NCBI GenBank assembly: GCA_020636325.1
Contig: JACJYC010000015.1
Coordinates: 1 to 64,000, forward strand
Length of the DNA stretch: 64,000 nucleotides
Reading direction: 5' to 3'
DNA from: Lewinellaceae bacterium
GTDB lineage: Bacteria; Bacteroidota; Bacteroidia; Chitinophagales; Saprospiraceae
The notes below the pieces were generated by a model that was not told the origin of the DNA, did no database searches, and saw only the letters and a list, made by a program, of their open reading frames with translations. Shown here piece by piece: positions 1 through 7,566 of this stretch; within the stretch, counting starts at the first letter, position 1; each line of letters starts with the position of its first letter. Made by a program: the position numbers and the translations under genes.

Positions 1-121
1 CGCCCGGCGGCGTCCAATATGCCATCCAACCCGCCCATTCAACCATTCACCTGAATTCGCTGGCGTTTTAGCGGAGGGCAACCCAACTTTGCACCATCTC
101 TTGATCAAAAACCCAATTGTA

Positions 122-2521
122 ATGAAATCCATACGTTTAACCTTTGCCCTGTTTTTGAGCCTGTTCGCGTTCCAGGCATTTGTCAACGCGCAAACCCAGA
201 CTGTCCGCGGCCGGATCATCGACCAGCAATCGGAGGCGCCCCTGATCGGCGCCACGGTCGAATTGCTGGAAAGCGACCCGATGCTGGGGACCGTTACCGA
301 TATCGACGGCAATTTCACCCTTCAAAACGTCCCCGTCGGCCGCCAGGCGTTCCGGGTATCTTACCTGGGTTATAATACGATTACGGTACCCAATATCCTG
401 GTCACGTCCGGAAAAGAGGTGCAACTGAGCCTCGGCCTGGAGGAAAGCATAACGGAGCTGTCGGAGGTGGTCGTCAAAGCCGATGTCAATAAGGACCGGC
501 CCATCAACGAAATGGCCACGATCAGCGCGCGGCAGTTCAATGTGGAAGAGGTACAGCGCTATTCAGGCGGCCGCAATGACGTAGCCAAACTGGTCGCCAA
601 TTTCGCAGGTGTGGCTGCCAACAACGACCAGCGCAACGACATCATCATCCGGGGGAATTCACCGACCGGCGTGCTCTGGCGGCTGGAGGGCATTCCGATT
701 CCCAACCCCAACCACTTTTCCACCCTCGGCACCACCGGCGGCCCGGTGTCCGCCATCAACCCCAATATGATCGGGAATTCGGATTTTCTGACGGGCGCTT
801 TCCCGGCGGAATACGGCAATGCGCTGGCCGGGGTATTCGATATCAACCTGCGGACCGGCAACCGGGAGCGGTTTGAAACGACCGTCCAGCTGGGCGCTTT
901 CTCAGGACTGGAAGCCATGGTCGAAGGCCCGATGCTCAAAAAAACAGGCGGCTCGTTCGTGGTGGCCTACCGGCATTCCTTTACGGAAATAGCGGATGCC
1001 GCAGGGCTGAATATCGGCACCAACGCCACGCCGAAATACAAGGACCTCACCTTCAACCTGGATTTCGGACAAACCAAAGCCGGCAAGTTCAGCCTGTTCG
1101 GCATCGGCGGGTACAGCAATATTGACTTCATCGCTGCCGAACTGGATTCCACCGACCTGTATACCAACCCTAACCAGAATTCTTACAATGTATCCCAATT
1201 CGGCGTACTCGGGCTCAAGCACAGCCTGCTCCTCAACGATCATTCGTATTGGCGGACCGTGCTGTCCGTTTCCGGTACCGGCAGCCAGTTCTATGCCGAC
1301 GATGTGGAGATCGACGAAGGCAATCCCTTCCGCGTGATCGATGTGAACGACGATATAACCACTTACCGCTTATCCTCCTACTACAACAACAAGATCAACA
1401 AACGGCTGACCGTCAGAACGGGGGTCCTTCTGCAGCAACAAAACCTCAAAACCAAAGTGGAAACCCGCGAACATACCCCGGATCTCGACGGCGACGGCAT
1501 ACGCGACTGGTTTACCGACCGGGATTTCGACGGCAGCTTCAATCAGGCCGAAGGTTTTGCCCAAGGGTTGTACCGCCTTTCCGAAAACCTGACAGTGAAC
1601 GCCGGCCTCCATGCCCTTTATTTTGACCAAACGGAGGATTTTGCCCTCGAACCAAGGGTTGCGCTCAACTGGAACTTCGCCCCAAAACACAGTTTCAACC
1701 TGGGCTTCGGCCTGCACCACCAGACCCAACCCCTGCCGGTATTCCTGTTTCAGGAACGGCAACCGGACGGCACTTACGTCAGATCAAATGAAAACCTGGG
1801 CTTCACGCGGAGTCAGCATTTCCTGGTGGGATACGATTTCAAACCGGCTTCCGACTGGCGCATCAAGGCCGAAGTGTATTACCAGCGCCTGACCGACGTG
1901 CCGGTTGACGCCTATGCCAGCAGTTTTTCGATGCTGAATACCGGCGCCGATTTTGTATTCCCCGACCGGGCAAATCTTGTCAATGACGGGACCGGCTTTA
2001 ACCGGGGCGCGGAACTGACGGTGGAAAAATTCTTCAGCAAGGGGTATTACGGGCTCCTTTCCGTCAGCCTGTTCGATTCCAGGTACAAAGGCTCAGACGG
2101 GATTGAGCGCAGTACGGCTTTTGACGGGGGATACGTCCTGAACCTGCTCGGCGGCAAAGAATTCACCCTGGACAGCAAGGGGCGGCGGGCACTAACCTTC
2201 GACACCAAAGTCACTTTTGCCGGCGGACGTCCGTACACGCCGGTCAACCTGGAAGCATCGCAACTGGCCGGAGAAGAAGTGTTGTACGAAGATCAGGCCT
2301 ACAGCTTGAAATACGACGATTATTTCCGCTGGGACGTCAAATTGGGTTTCCGGATGAACAGTCCGACCAAAAAGTTCTCCCAAACCTTCTACCTTGATTT
2401 CCAGAATGTCACAAATAATGATAATATATTTGCTATGCGATACAACGAAGGGACGGGCCGGGTCGGCAGGATCGACCAGATCGGATTTTTCCCGGACGTG
2501 TTGTATCGGGTGGAGTTTTAA
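122..2521 (+). CDS. TonB-dependent receptor with carboxypeptidase-like N-domain
   Basis: Outer-membrane TonB-dependent receptor, 799 residues from the ATG at 122. The upstream TTG at 89 is less likely because the ATG at 122 begins a clean signal peptide (MKSIRLTFALFLSLFAF, cleavage expected after NAQ near residue 24). Residues about 25-112 form a carboxypeptidase-D-regulatory-like beta sandwich (VRGRIIDQQSEAPLIGATV, then a DGNF turn). Residues about 125-240 are the plug, with IIIRGNSP and EYGNALAGVFDINL motifs, and the remainder is a beta barrel ending in an aromatic-rich strand (VLYRVEF). The ligand cannot be read from the sequence. A LytS/LytTR pair follows 124 bases downstream and may control it or respond to the same signal (inference). 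Family confident, substrate unknown. Confidence 0.93.
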   Translation: MKSIRLTFALFLSLFAFQAFVNAQTQTVRGRIIDQQSEAPLIGATVELLESDPMLGTVTDIDGNFTLQNVPVGRQAFRVSYLGYNTITVPNILVTSGKEVQLSLGLEESITELSEVVVKADVNKDRPINEMATISARQFNVEEVQRYSGGRNDVAKLVANFAGVAANNDQRNDIIIRGNSPTGVLWRLEGIPIPNPNHFSTLGTTGGPVSAINPNMIGNSDFLTGAFPAEYGNALAGVFDINLRTGNRERFETTVQLGAFSGLEAMVEGPMLKKTGGSFVVAYRHSFTEIADAAGLNIGTNATPKYKDLTFNLDFGQTKAGKFSLFGIGGYSNIDFIAAELDSTDLYTNPNQNSYNVSQFGVLGLKHSLLLNDHSYWRTVLSVSGTGSQFYADDVEIDEGNPFRVIDVNDDITTYRLSSYYNNKINKRLTVRTGVLLQQQNLKTKVETREHTPDLDGDGIRDWFTDRDFDGSFNQAEGFAQGLYRLSENLTVNAGLHALYFDQTEDFALEPRVALNWNFAPKHSFNLGFGLHHQTQPLPVFLFQERQPDGTYVRSNENLGFTRSQHFLVGYDFKPASDWRIKAEVYYQRLTDVPVDAYASSFSMLNTGADFVFPDRANLVNDGTGFNRGAELTVEKFFSKGYYGLLSVSLFDSRYKGSDGIERSTAFDGGYVLNLLGGKEFTLDSKGRRALTFDTKVTFAGGRPYTPVNLEASQLAGEEVLYEDQAYSLKYDDYFRWDVKLGFRMNSPTKKFSQTFYLDFQNVTNNDNIFAMRYNEGTGRVGRIDQIGFFPDVLYRVEF

Positions 2522-2549
2522 AATTGAATCGAATGGTTTAATTGATCCG

Positions 2550-2588
2550 ATTGATCCGATTCGGCGCGCGCCAGCCAATCGGATCAAT
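2550..2588. repeat. 12-bp inverted repeat after the TonB receptor
   Basis: Perfect 12-base arms (attgatccgatt at 2550-2561 and its complement at 2577-2588) around a 15-base GC-rich loop. It could fold in the transcript and stop or protect the receptor mRNA, but no T-tract follows, so it is not a classical terminator. The surrounding bases repeat the words gatccgatt and aatcgaa several times. Confidence 0.5.
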
Positions 2589-2645
2589 CGAACCAATCAA
2601 AAAATCGGATCATTCAAAGAATCGAAACCTTCGTGTAATTGAAAG

Positions 2646-3680
2646 ATGAACAAAAACGCCTGCATATTAGGGTTTGACGATCGATGGTTCAGGATCATCG
2701 GCATGCCGCTGGTGGTCCTGATCAGCCCGATCGTATTCTTCAACGACTCGATCGACGGGTGGGACAGCTATTGGCGGCTCGCACTTGCAGGCATTGTTTT
2801 TACGGTGTTCATCTGGGAAGGCAACCGGCAGATCTTTATGGCCCTCACGCGGCGGTATCCGGATTATCAGGACTGGAAGAAGCGGTTGAAGCTGCTGTTG
2901 TTGCTGTGTTTCCTGTATACGCTGGCCATTTGCCCGATCATCAACTGGGGGTTTTCGCTCACGCCGTTTGAAAAACCGCATATCTCCCAGGTCGCGGGCT
3001 ACAGCAGTTCCTATTTTACGCTGTTGATGGTGGGCGCGATCTATGAAAGCATCCGGTTTTTCCAGCTGTGGCGGTCTACGACCGAAGAGAAAGAAGAAGT
3101 GGAACGGGCGCATTTGTCGAGTCAGCTGGAAGGGCTGCGCAATCAGGTGAACCCGCATTTCCTGTTCAACAGCCTGAATACGCTGACCTACCTGATCCCG
3201 GAGTCCCCGAACAAGGCGGTGGGTTTTGTCCGCCAGCTCAGCAAGGTGTACCGGTACGTGCTGGAAAGCAGGGATACCAAGGTGATCCCGCTGTACGAAG
3301 AGCTTGCCTTTCTGGACGCCTTCGTGTATTTGCTGCGGGAGCGGTTCGGCGACAATTTCACGGTAGACATGCGCAATCTGACACCTTACCGGAACATGGC
3401 CATCGTCCCGCTTTCCCTGCAGATCCTGTTGGAGAACGCCATCAAGCACAATATCATTTCCACTGAAAAACCGCTGTACGTTGAGATCTTCGCCGAGAAC
3501 GGGCGCCTGGTCGTACGCAACAACCTGCAGCGAAAGAACCAGGTGATGGATTCCACCGGCGTAGGCCTGGAAAACATCAAGACCCGGTACCGCATGCTGA
3601 GCGGCAAGGAAGTGGAGGTGATCGTTTCCCAGCAATATTTTACTGTCGCACTCCCATTGATCGAATTGCAAACCGTGTAA
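2646..3680 (+). CDS. LytS/YehU-type sensor histidine kinase
   Basis: Membrane sensor kinase of the His_kinase (PF06580) class, 344 residues. The N-terminal 140 residues contain about four hydrophobic helices (near 16-33, 44-57, 81-101 and 118-134) with no recognisable extracellular sensor domain. A short coiled linker (about 145-165) leads to the H-box QVNPHFLFNSLNTL, with the phospho-accepting His near residue 171. An N-box (LLENAIKHN) and a G-box (GVGLENIKTRY) complete the ATPase part. The stop codon lies two bases before the LytTR regulator start, so the two genes are surely co-transcribed and form a two-component pair. The stimulus is unknown. Confidence 0.93.
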   Translation: MNKNACILGFDDRWFRIIGMPLVVLISPIVFFNDSIDGWDSYWRLALAGIVFTVFIWEGNRQIFMALTRRYPDYQDWKKRLKLLLLLCFLYTLAICPIINWGFSLTPFEKPHISQVAGYSSSYFTLLMVGAIYESIRFFQLWRSTTEEKEEVERAHLSSQLEGLRNQVNPHFLFNSLNTLTYLIPESPNKAVGFVRQLSKVYRYVLESRDTKVIPLYEELAFLDAFVYLLRERFGDNFTVDMRNLTPYRNMAIVPLSLQILLENAIKHNIISTEKPLYVEIFAENGRLVVRNNLQRKNQVMDSTGVGLENIKTRYRMLSGKEVEVIVSQQYFTVALPLIELQTV

Positions 3681-3682
3681 TC

Positions 3683-4432
3683 ATGAAAATCCTGCTGATC
3701 GAAGACGAACAGCCCGCAGCCCGGCAACTGACCCGGCTGATCCATGAATACGATCCTTCATTTGTTGTGGTGGACACGCTGGACTCCGTCGAGGGGGCGG
3801 TGAGCTGGCTCAAAACCTTTCCGGCGCCGGATCTGATCTTCATGGACATCCAGATTGCCGACGGGCTCAGTTTCGATATTTTCACCCGGATCAGCGTGGA
3901 ATCGCCTGTCGTTTTCACAACGGCGTTCGACCAGTACGCGGTCCAGGCCTTCAAAGTAAACGCCATCGACTACCTGCTGAAGCCCATTGATCCGGCTGAC
4001 CTGGGCAAGGCGATCGACAAGATCCGGAAACAACCGTCGACGGCGCCTTCCGCCGACCTGAGCGAGCTGATCCGCCTGTTCAGGAAAGACAATTTCAAGG
4101 ATCGGTTCCTCGTCAAATCGGGCAATAACCTGGGCTTGCTGCAAACAGAGGATATCGCCTATTTCCTGTCCAACGAAGGGCTGACGCAGGCCTTTACCTA
4201 TAACGGCAAGAAGTATTTCATCGAACATACCCTGGAAGAGCTTGAAACGCTGATCAACCCCAGGGATTTTTTCCGCATCAGCCGGAATATGACGGTCCAC
4301 CTGAAATCGATTGTCCGGATCTCGCCCCATTTCAACGGCCGTCTCAAGCTGGATCTGAACATTTCTTCTGAGGCGGAAGCTTTTGTCAGCCGCAACCGGG
4401 TCGGGGATTTTAAGGTTTGGCTGGGAGGGTAA
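3683..4432 (+). CDS. LytTR-family response regulator
   Basis: Response regulator of 249 residues: receiver domain about 1-120, LytTR DNA-binding domain about 135-245. In the receiver the acidic pocket (IEDE, residues 6-9), the phospho-acceptor Asp55 in LIFMDIQIADG and the conserved Lys100 in YLLKPID are all present. The LytTR part carries the usual FFRISRNMTVHLKSIVRI segment. It follows the kinase gene by two bases and is its obvious partner. Regulators of this class bind direct repeats in promoters. A target cannot be named, though the TonB receptor upstream is a candidate (inference). Confidence 0.94.
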   Translation: MKILLIEDEQPAARQLTRLIHEYDPSFVVVDTLDSVEGAVSWLKTFPAPDLIFMDIQIADGLSFDIFTRISVESPVVFTTAFDQYAVQAFKVNAIDYLLKPIDPADLGKAIDKIRKQPSTAPSADLSELIRLFRKDNFKDRFLVKSGNNLGLLQTEDIAYFLSNEGLTQAFTYNGKKYFIEHTLEELETLINPRDFFRISRNMTVHLKSIVRISPHFNGRLKLDLNISSEAEAFVSRNRVGDFKVWLGG

Positions 4433-4434
4433 AA

Positions 4435-4495
4435 TGTGAGAGGGTGAGAGGGTGAGAGGGTGAGAGGGTGAGAGGGTGAGAGAGTGAGAGGGTGA
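4435..4495. repeat. 8-bp tandem repeat (ggtgagag)
   Basis: About seven to eight head-to-tail copies of ggtgagag, one copy carrying a single change, lying directly after the LytTR stop codon. A degenerate version of the same word recurs at 11573-11622. Confidence 0.9.
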
Positions 4496-4554
4496 TGCTT
4501 CGACTTCGCTCAGCACAGGGGGAGAAGATGAGAGCCAGCCTTACGACTTATTAC

Positions 4555-4800
4555 TTACGACAGCCCTTTCGCGTAACAAAAATGGACTTCTCCGATTTGC
4601 ATTCGCAATACGGATGCCTTTCCCCCTGGTTGAGCTGCCCAGTACAGCGGTCCGTTAGGATCGCCAGATCTGTAGTACCCAGGCAACGACGCAAACCACC
4701 GGCCTGTAGGGCCGGTATATGAAGATCTGCTACGCCCGTTGAAATCCATGCTATCCATATTTAATGGGGCCGGTTCGGAAATGTTGCCGGTTTGGAGCAA
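4555..4800 (-). pseudogene. possible remnant of a FISUMP-domain protein
   Basis: The minus-strand reading from about 4800 to 4555 contains YTGPTGRWFASLPGYY, then GKASVLRMQIGEVHF and a final KGLS. This resembles the last third of the Fibrobacter succinogenes major paralogous (FISUMP) domain, which normally ends with an aromatic WSSS stretch, KASVLRM-like strand and GLSVRC. Here the terminal VRC is cut off by a stop, and a stop codon lies immediately upstream in the same frame. The surrounding DNA is repeat debris. I read it as a decayed gene fragment. The match is from memory of the domain, so confidence is modest. Confidence 0.35.
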
Positions 4801-4985
4801 TCAGATACCGGCCGAACCCAATATTCAAACCGAGCGCTACAGATTTCGCGGACCTAAAGGCCCGCACAGTTGTTTTGTCTTGAAGGAAGGATTTCCTTAC
4901 GCGAAAGCTGCGTTACGACTTAACTTCGGCCTTCGGACGACGAAGTCTTCGCCCTATGGCTGACGGAGTCGGCTACGCTCAGTTA

Positions 4986-5048
4986 CCCAACTTACGACTT
5001 ATGACTTACGACTTATTACTTACGACTTATTACTTACGACTTACGACT
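4986..5048. repeat. tandem array of ttacgactta words
   Basis: Degenerate head-to-tail copies of ttacgactta / ttattacttacgactta directly before the S41 peptidase gene. A shorter run of the same words is at 4538-4560. Confidence 0.8.
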
Positions 5049-5081
5049 AATTTATATATTGCCGAAATTTTGAAAAAAACC

Positions 5082-6086
5082 ATGCGCCATCTATTTTTTC
5101 TGATTTCAGGCCTGTTTTTCGTCACTGCACTTACAGCACAGTCGGAGTATTCCATTGAAAGTTTGTACAAGCTCATCAAACGGGAATCCATTCACCGGAT
5201 GGAGGTGGATTGGGACAAGGTCGATCAGGCTTTTCGCGGGCAACTGATGAAGGCGAAAACCCGAAACGACTCCATGCGGGCGTTTGTAACGATTTTCAAG
5301 GAAATGAAGGATCCGCACAGTTCCATTTATTGCGAGGCCGGAACGATAGCCTTTTTCAATCCGGTTGACGAGGCGACCTTTGACCGGTTGACGCCGATGA
5401 TGAACCGCTCAAACAGCGAAATGGGAAGGGTCAAAACGGCTTTTTTGGAAAATAAATACGCTTATATCCAGGTACCCGGCTTTTTTGCCCGGGCAGAGAT
5501 GGTCGACTCGCTGGCTCAAATGATCAGCGACAGCATCAGCCGGTTCGATCCTAAAAAAACGAAAGGGTTCATTATCGATCTGAGGCTGAACAAAGGCGGC
5601 AGCCTTTATCCTATGCTGTCTGGATTAGGGGCATTGCTGGGTGACGGGCCCATCGGGGGTGAAACGGGGGTTGATGACAAGGTGGTCCGGAGCTGGGCCA
5701 TTGAAAACGGGAATTTTGTCCAGCAGGGTACGCCCCAAAGTTCGATCCGGCATGCCTGCGGCGACGCGTTCGTCAAAAAGCCAGTGGTCATCCTGACCGG
5801 TCCGATCACGATCAGCTCCGGGGCTTTGGTGGCTGTAGCCTTCAAAGGCAGAAAAAAGACCCGGATCATCGGTGAGCCGACCGGCGAGGGTTACACGACC
5901 TCCAACGGGTGGTTCAAATTGGGGCCGCGCCTGATCCTGAACCTCGCTTCCGCCTACGTCAGCGACCGGGACGGGCATATTTACCGCAACAATGTGACGC
6001 CCGACGAAACCGTGATCGGCGGGGATAATTTCAACAACCCGGACAAGGATGCCAAGGTGGCGGCGGCCATCAAATGGTTGAGATAG
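5082..6086 (+). CDS. S41-family (C-terminal processing-like) peptidase
   Basis: Secreted serine peptidase of the S41/TSPc type, 334 residues from ATG 5082. This start is chosen because it begins a signal peptide (MRHLFFLISGLFFVTALTAQ); the longer frame upstream is only translated repeat DNA. The catalytic fold shows GFIIDLRLNKGGSLYP followed by the nucleophile loop TGPITISSGALVAVAF, with the likely catalytic Ser at residue 246, then IGEPTGEGYT. The segment before it (about 20-130) is a small helical domain rather than a PDZ domain. Family members cleave C-terminal regions or peptides in the periplasm or outside the cell. Substrate unknown. Confidence 0.88.
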   Translation: MRHLFFLISGLFFVTALTAQSEYSIESLYKLIKRESIHRMEVDWDKVDQAFRGQLMKAKTRNDSMRAFVTIFKEMKDPHSSIYCEAGTIAFFNPVDEATFDRLTPMMNRSNSEMGRVKTAFLENKYAYIQVPGFFARAEMVDSLAQMISDSISRFDPKKTKGFIIDLRLNKGGSLYPMLSGLGALLGDGPIGGETGVDDKVVRSWAIENGNFVQQGTPQSSIRHACGDAFVKKPVVILTGPITISSGALVAVAFKGRKKTRIIGEPTGEGYTTSNGWFKLGPRLILNLASAYVSDRDGHIYRNNVTPDETVIGGDNFNNPDKDAKVAAAIKWLR

Positions 6087-6403
6087 GGTTCAGTTGTCAG
6101 TGGTCAGTTGTCAGTTGTCAGTGGTCAGTTATCAGTGGTCAGCAGGCAGGCAGGTGGTCGGTGGTCAGTTGGGATAAGGCGGTGTTTCGGCTTTACAACG
6201 GCTGCACGGGCTGTCAGGTACGTCATTTCAAGGTTAAAGGATAAAGTAGAAAGGTTAAAGAAGCCAATTGGTAACGACAGCACGGGCCGTTAGGTCGGTT
6301 GCATTCCGGTTGCATTTTTACATTTCCGGCCTGTAAGGCCGGTATGTGATGGCTCCGGCCAGGCAGAGCCCGTCGGTCGGCCCATGGCGCAGTCGGGTGT
6401 CCG
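6087..6403. other. intergenic region between S41 peptidase and HMA gene
   Basis: 317 bases. The first part is the gtcagt tandem repeat. At 6326-6349 lies a palindromic word built on ccggcctgtaaggccgg that recurs, with two changes, at 4699-4722. No gene or terminator was recognised. Confidence 0.6.
6091..6175. repeat. tandem repeat of gtcagtg/tgtcagt words
   Basis: About eight degenerate copies of tggtcagt / tgtcagt, then a short aggc run, immediately after the S41 stop codon. Confidence 0.85.
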
Positions 6404-6616
6404 TCAGGCAACGGGTGCGATATCGAACCCGGCTTCTTCCACGGCTTCCACAACGGCCTCCGGGGTAACGTTTCCCTGTACGGTGAGGATTTTTTCCGGG
6501 TTATCGATGTCGACTTCCCAATGTTGAATGCCGGGTACGTCATTGATAAATCCGGTAACTGAGCGGATGCAGCCGTTGCAGTTGATATTGGTTTTGAATT
6601 GCAGTTTGTTGTCCAT
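6404..6616 (-). CDS. small heavy-metal-associated (HMA) domain protein
   Basis: 70-residue single-domain protein of the HMA fold (copper/zinc chaperone-like): beta strand LQFKTNI, metal loop NCNGC with Cys13 and Cys16, then strand and helix segments ending VEEAGFDIAPVA. The usual Met before the first Cys of MxCxxC is replaced by Ile-Asn, so metal preference is open. The length equals a stand-alone HMA domain. No P-type ATPase or other metal gene adjoins it, so its partner is not visible here. The ATG at 6616 is the only sensible start. Confidence 0.85.
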   Translation of the reverse strand: MDNKLQFKTNINCNGCIRSVTGFINDVPGIQHWEVDIDNPEKILTVQGNVTPEAVVEAVEEAGFDIAPVA

Positions 6617-6775
6617 GGCGGAGATATGATGATTGTATAACAGTTATATGCAGGGATTGGTTGTCGGTTTGCACCCCCGGCCGGGCATCGGCGGTCAGCC
6701 GGAAATTACAAACGATTGGATGTTAAATCATTATTGGCTGAGGCAAATATATGGAAATTTCTTTGGCGCAATTCC

Positions 6776-6806
6776 TTGCGAAAGAACGAAACACTCCGTA
6801 TCTTTG
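6776..6806 (+). promoter_or_regulatory. Bacteroidota-type promoter for tRNA-Cys
   Basis: A TTG at 6776-6778 and TATCTTTG at 6799-6806 are separated by 20 bases, matching the Bacteroidota housekeeping promoter (TTG at -33, TAnnTTTG at -7). Transcription would begin near 6813, about 75 bases before the tRNA. Confidence 0.65.
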
Positions 6807-6887
6807 TGCCCGCATTCGGCGAAACCTGGAAAATAAGCAATTCCAACGGGAATTTTTTTCATGCCCAGGTCGTTTGCATCTCAAAAT

Positions 6888-6958
6888 GGTCGGGTGGCCG
6901 AGTGGCTAGGCAGAGGTCTGCAAAACCTCGTACGGCGGTTCGAATCCGCTCCCGACCT
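6888..6958 (+). tRNA. tRNA-Cys (anticodon GCA)
   Basis: 71-nt cloverleaf. The acceptor stem pairs ggtcggg (6888-6894) with cccgacc (6951-6957), with discriminator T at 6958. The D arm is gcc/ggc, the anticodon stem gaggt/acctc encloses the loop ctgcaaa with anticodon gca, and the T arm ggcgg-ttcgaat-ccgct contains one G-U pair. CCA is not encoded. The anticodon decodes UGC/UGU, cysteine. Confidence 0.95.
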
Positions 6959-7084
6959 CAAACCTTTCCCAACCCTCTTCGCACAGCGAAGGGGGTTTTT
7001 TATTTTCTACTGAATGCTGAGCTCGCTCAAGCATTCAGTAGAAAATAAAAAACTCAGGCGCAGCCTGGGTTGGGAAAGGTTTGA
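6958..7084. repeat. long nested inverted repeat next to tRNA-Cys
   Basis: Two nested inverted repeats sit directly at the 3' end of the tRNA. The outer arms are tcaaacctttcccaaccc at 6958-6975 and its complement at 7067-7084. The inner arms are a perfect 23-base repeat at 6996-7018 and 7030-7052 with an 11-base loop. The inner arm carries a T-run at 6996-7001, so the left half may also end tRNA transcription. Confidence 0.8.
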
Positions 7085-7298
7085 AGCGCCCCCCTCACCG
7101 GAAAGGCGAAGCCCATCCGCTCCCGACAACAAGGCTTACCAATCCTCTCCGCCCGCGGAGCCTCGCGCAGGCTTGGCAATCCGGTGAAAAGGCGCAGCCT
7201 GGGTTGGGAAAGCCAGCGTCTCCGGTTATTTCCATCCCCATCGCCAGGTTTTAAACCTATCCTTCCGATTAAGCGTTTGAATTTCTTAATTTCGCATC
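6959..7298. other. repeat region downstream of tRNA-Cys
   Basis: 340 bases without a gene. Besides the nested inverted repeat, 7115-7127 repeats 13 bases of the tRNA 3' half (atccgctcccgac, 6944-6956), and the phrase ggcgcagcctgggttgggaa occurs at 7058-7077 and again at 7190-7209. This may be scar tissue of integration at the tRNA. Confidence 0.6.
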
Positions 7299-7510
7299 AT
7301 GAAAACAAGGCGATAGGCTGGGTGCAAAGGGAAGGTGGACCCATCGAGGAAATCCGCCCCGGTGATGTGGTTTGGTTTGAACCGAATGAGAAACATTGGC
7401 ATGGCGCTTCTCCCAACAAAGCCATGAGCCATATGGCCATTCAGGAAGAGCTGGATGGTGCGGTGGTTACCTGGATGGAGAAGGTTTCGGATGCGCAATA
7501 CGCAAAATAA
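7299..7510 (+). pseudogene. internally deleted cupin gene (carboxymuconolactone-decarboxylase-associated type)
   Basis: From about 7316 the frame reads GWVQREGGPIEEIRPGDVVW, FEPNEKHWHGASPNKAMSHM, then the final WMEKVSDAQY. This is the second half of the small cupin family often found with carboxymuconolactone-decarboxylase proteins, metal-binding His residues included. The first half, with the HxH motif, is missing. An ATGAAAAC at 7299 that looks like the original gene start runs into a stop (TAG at 7314) and is in a different frame, as expected if an internal deletion joined the 5' end to the last third. A TAATTTCG word just upstream resembles a -7 element. Non-functional as a full cupin. 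Confidence 0.7.
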
Positions 7511-7511
7511 A

Positions 7512-7546
7512 AAATCCCGGTCACTGATCGCTCAATGCCGGGATTT
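7512..7546. terminator. bidirectional terminator-like hairpin
   Basis: Arms aaatcccgg (7512-7520) and ccgggattt (7538-7546), 17-base loop, A- and T-rich flanks. It lies between the convergent cupin remnant and the secreted repeat protein. Confidence 0.5.
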
Positions 7547-7566
7547 AAATCCCCCGTATGGGTTTC

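Larger units (their letters stand above)
4433..5081. other. intergenic repeat-rich region
   Basis: 649 bases without a clear intact gene. They hold the 8-bp tandem repeat, the FISUMP-like fragment, a palindromic GGCCTGTAGGGCC word (4701-4713), a GC-rich degenerate palindrome around 4924-4975 (containing ggacgacgaagtc and ctatggctgacgga) and a cttacgactta tandem array at 4986-5048. No promoter was identified with confidence. Confidence 0.7.

Noticed and set aside
2667..3671. 334-codon frame on the minus strand opposite the LytS-type kinase
   Set aside because: Shadow of the kinase gene; residue composition is not protein-like.
4435..4495. CRISPR-like array
   Set aside because: Units are 8 bases head to tail without spacers; the same holds for the other tandem arrays in the window.
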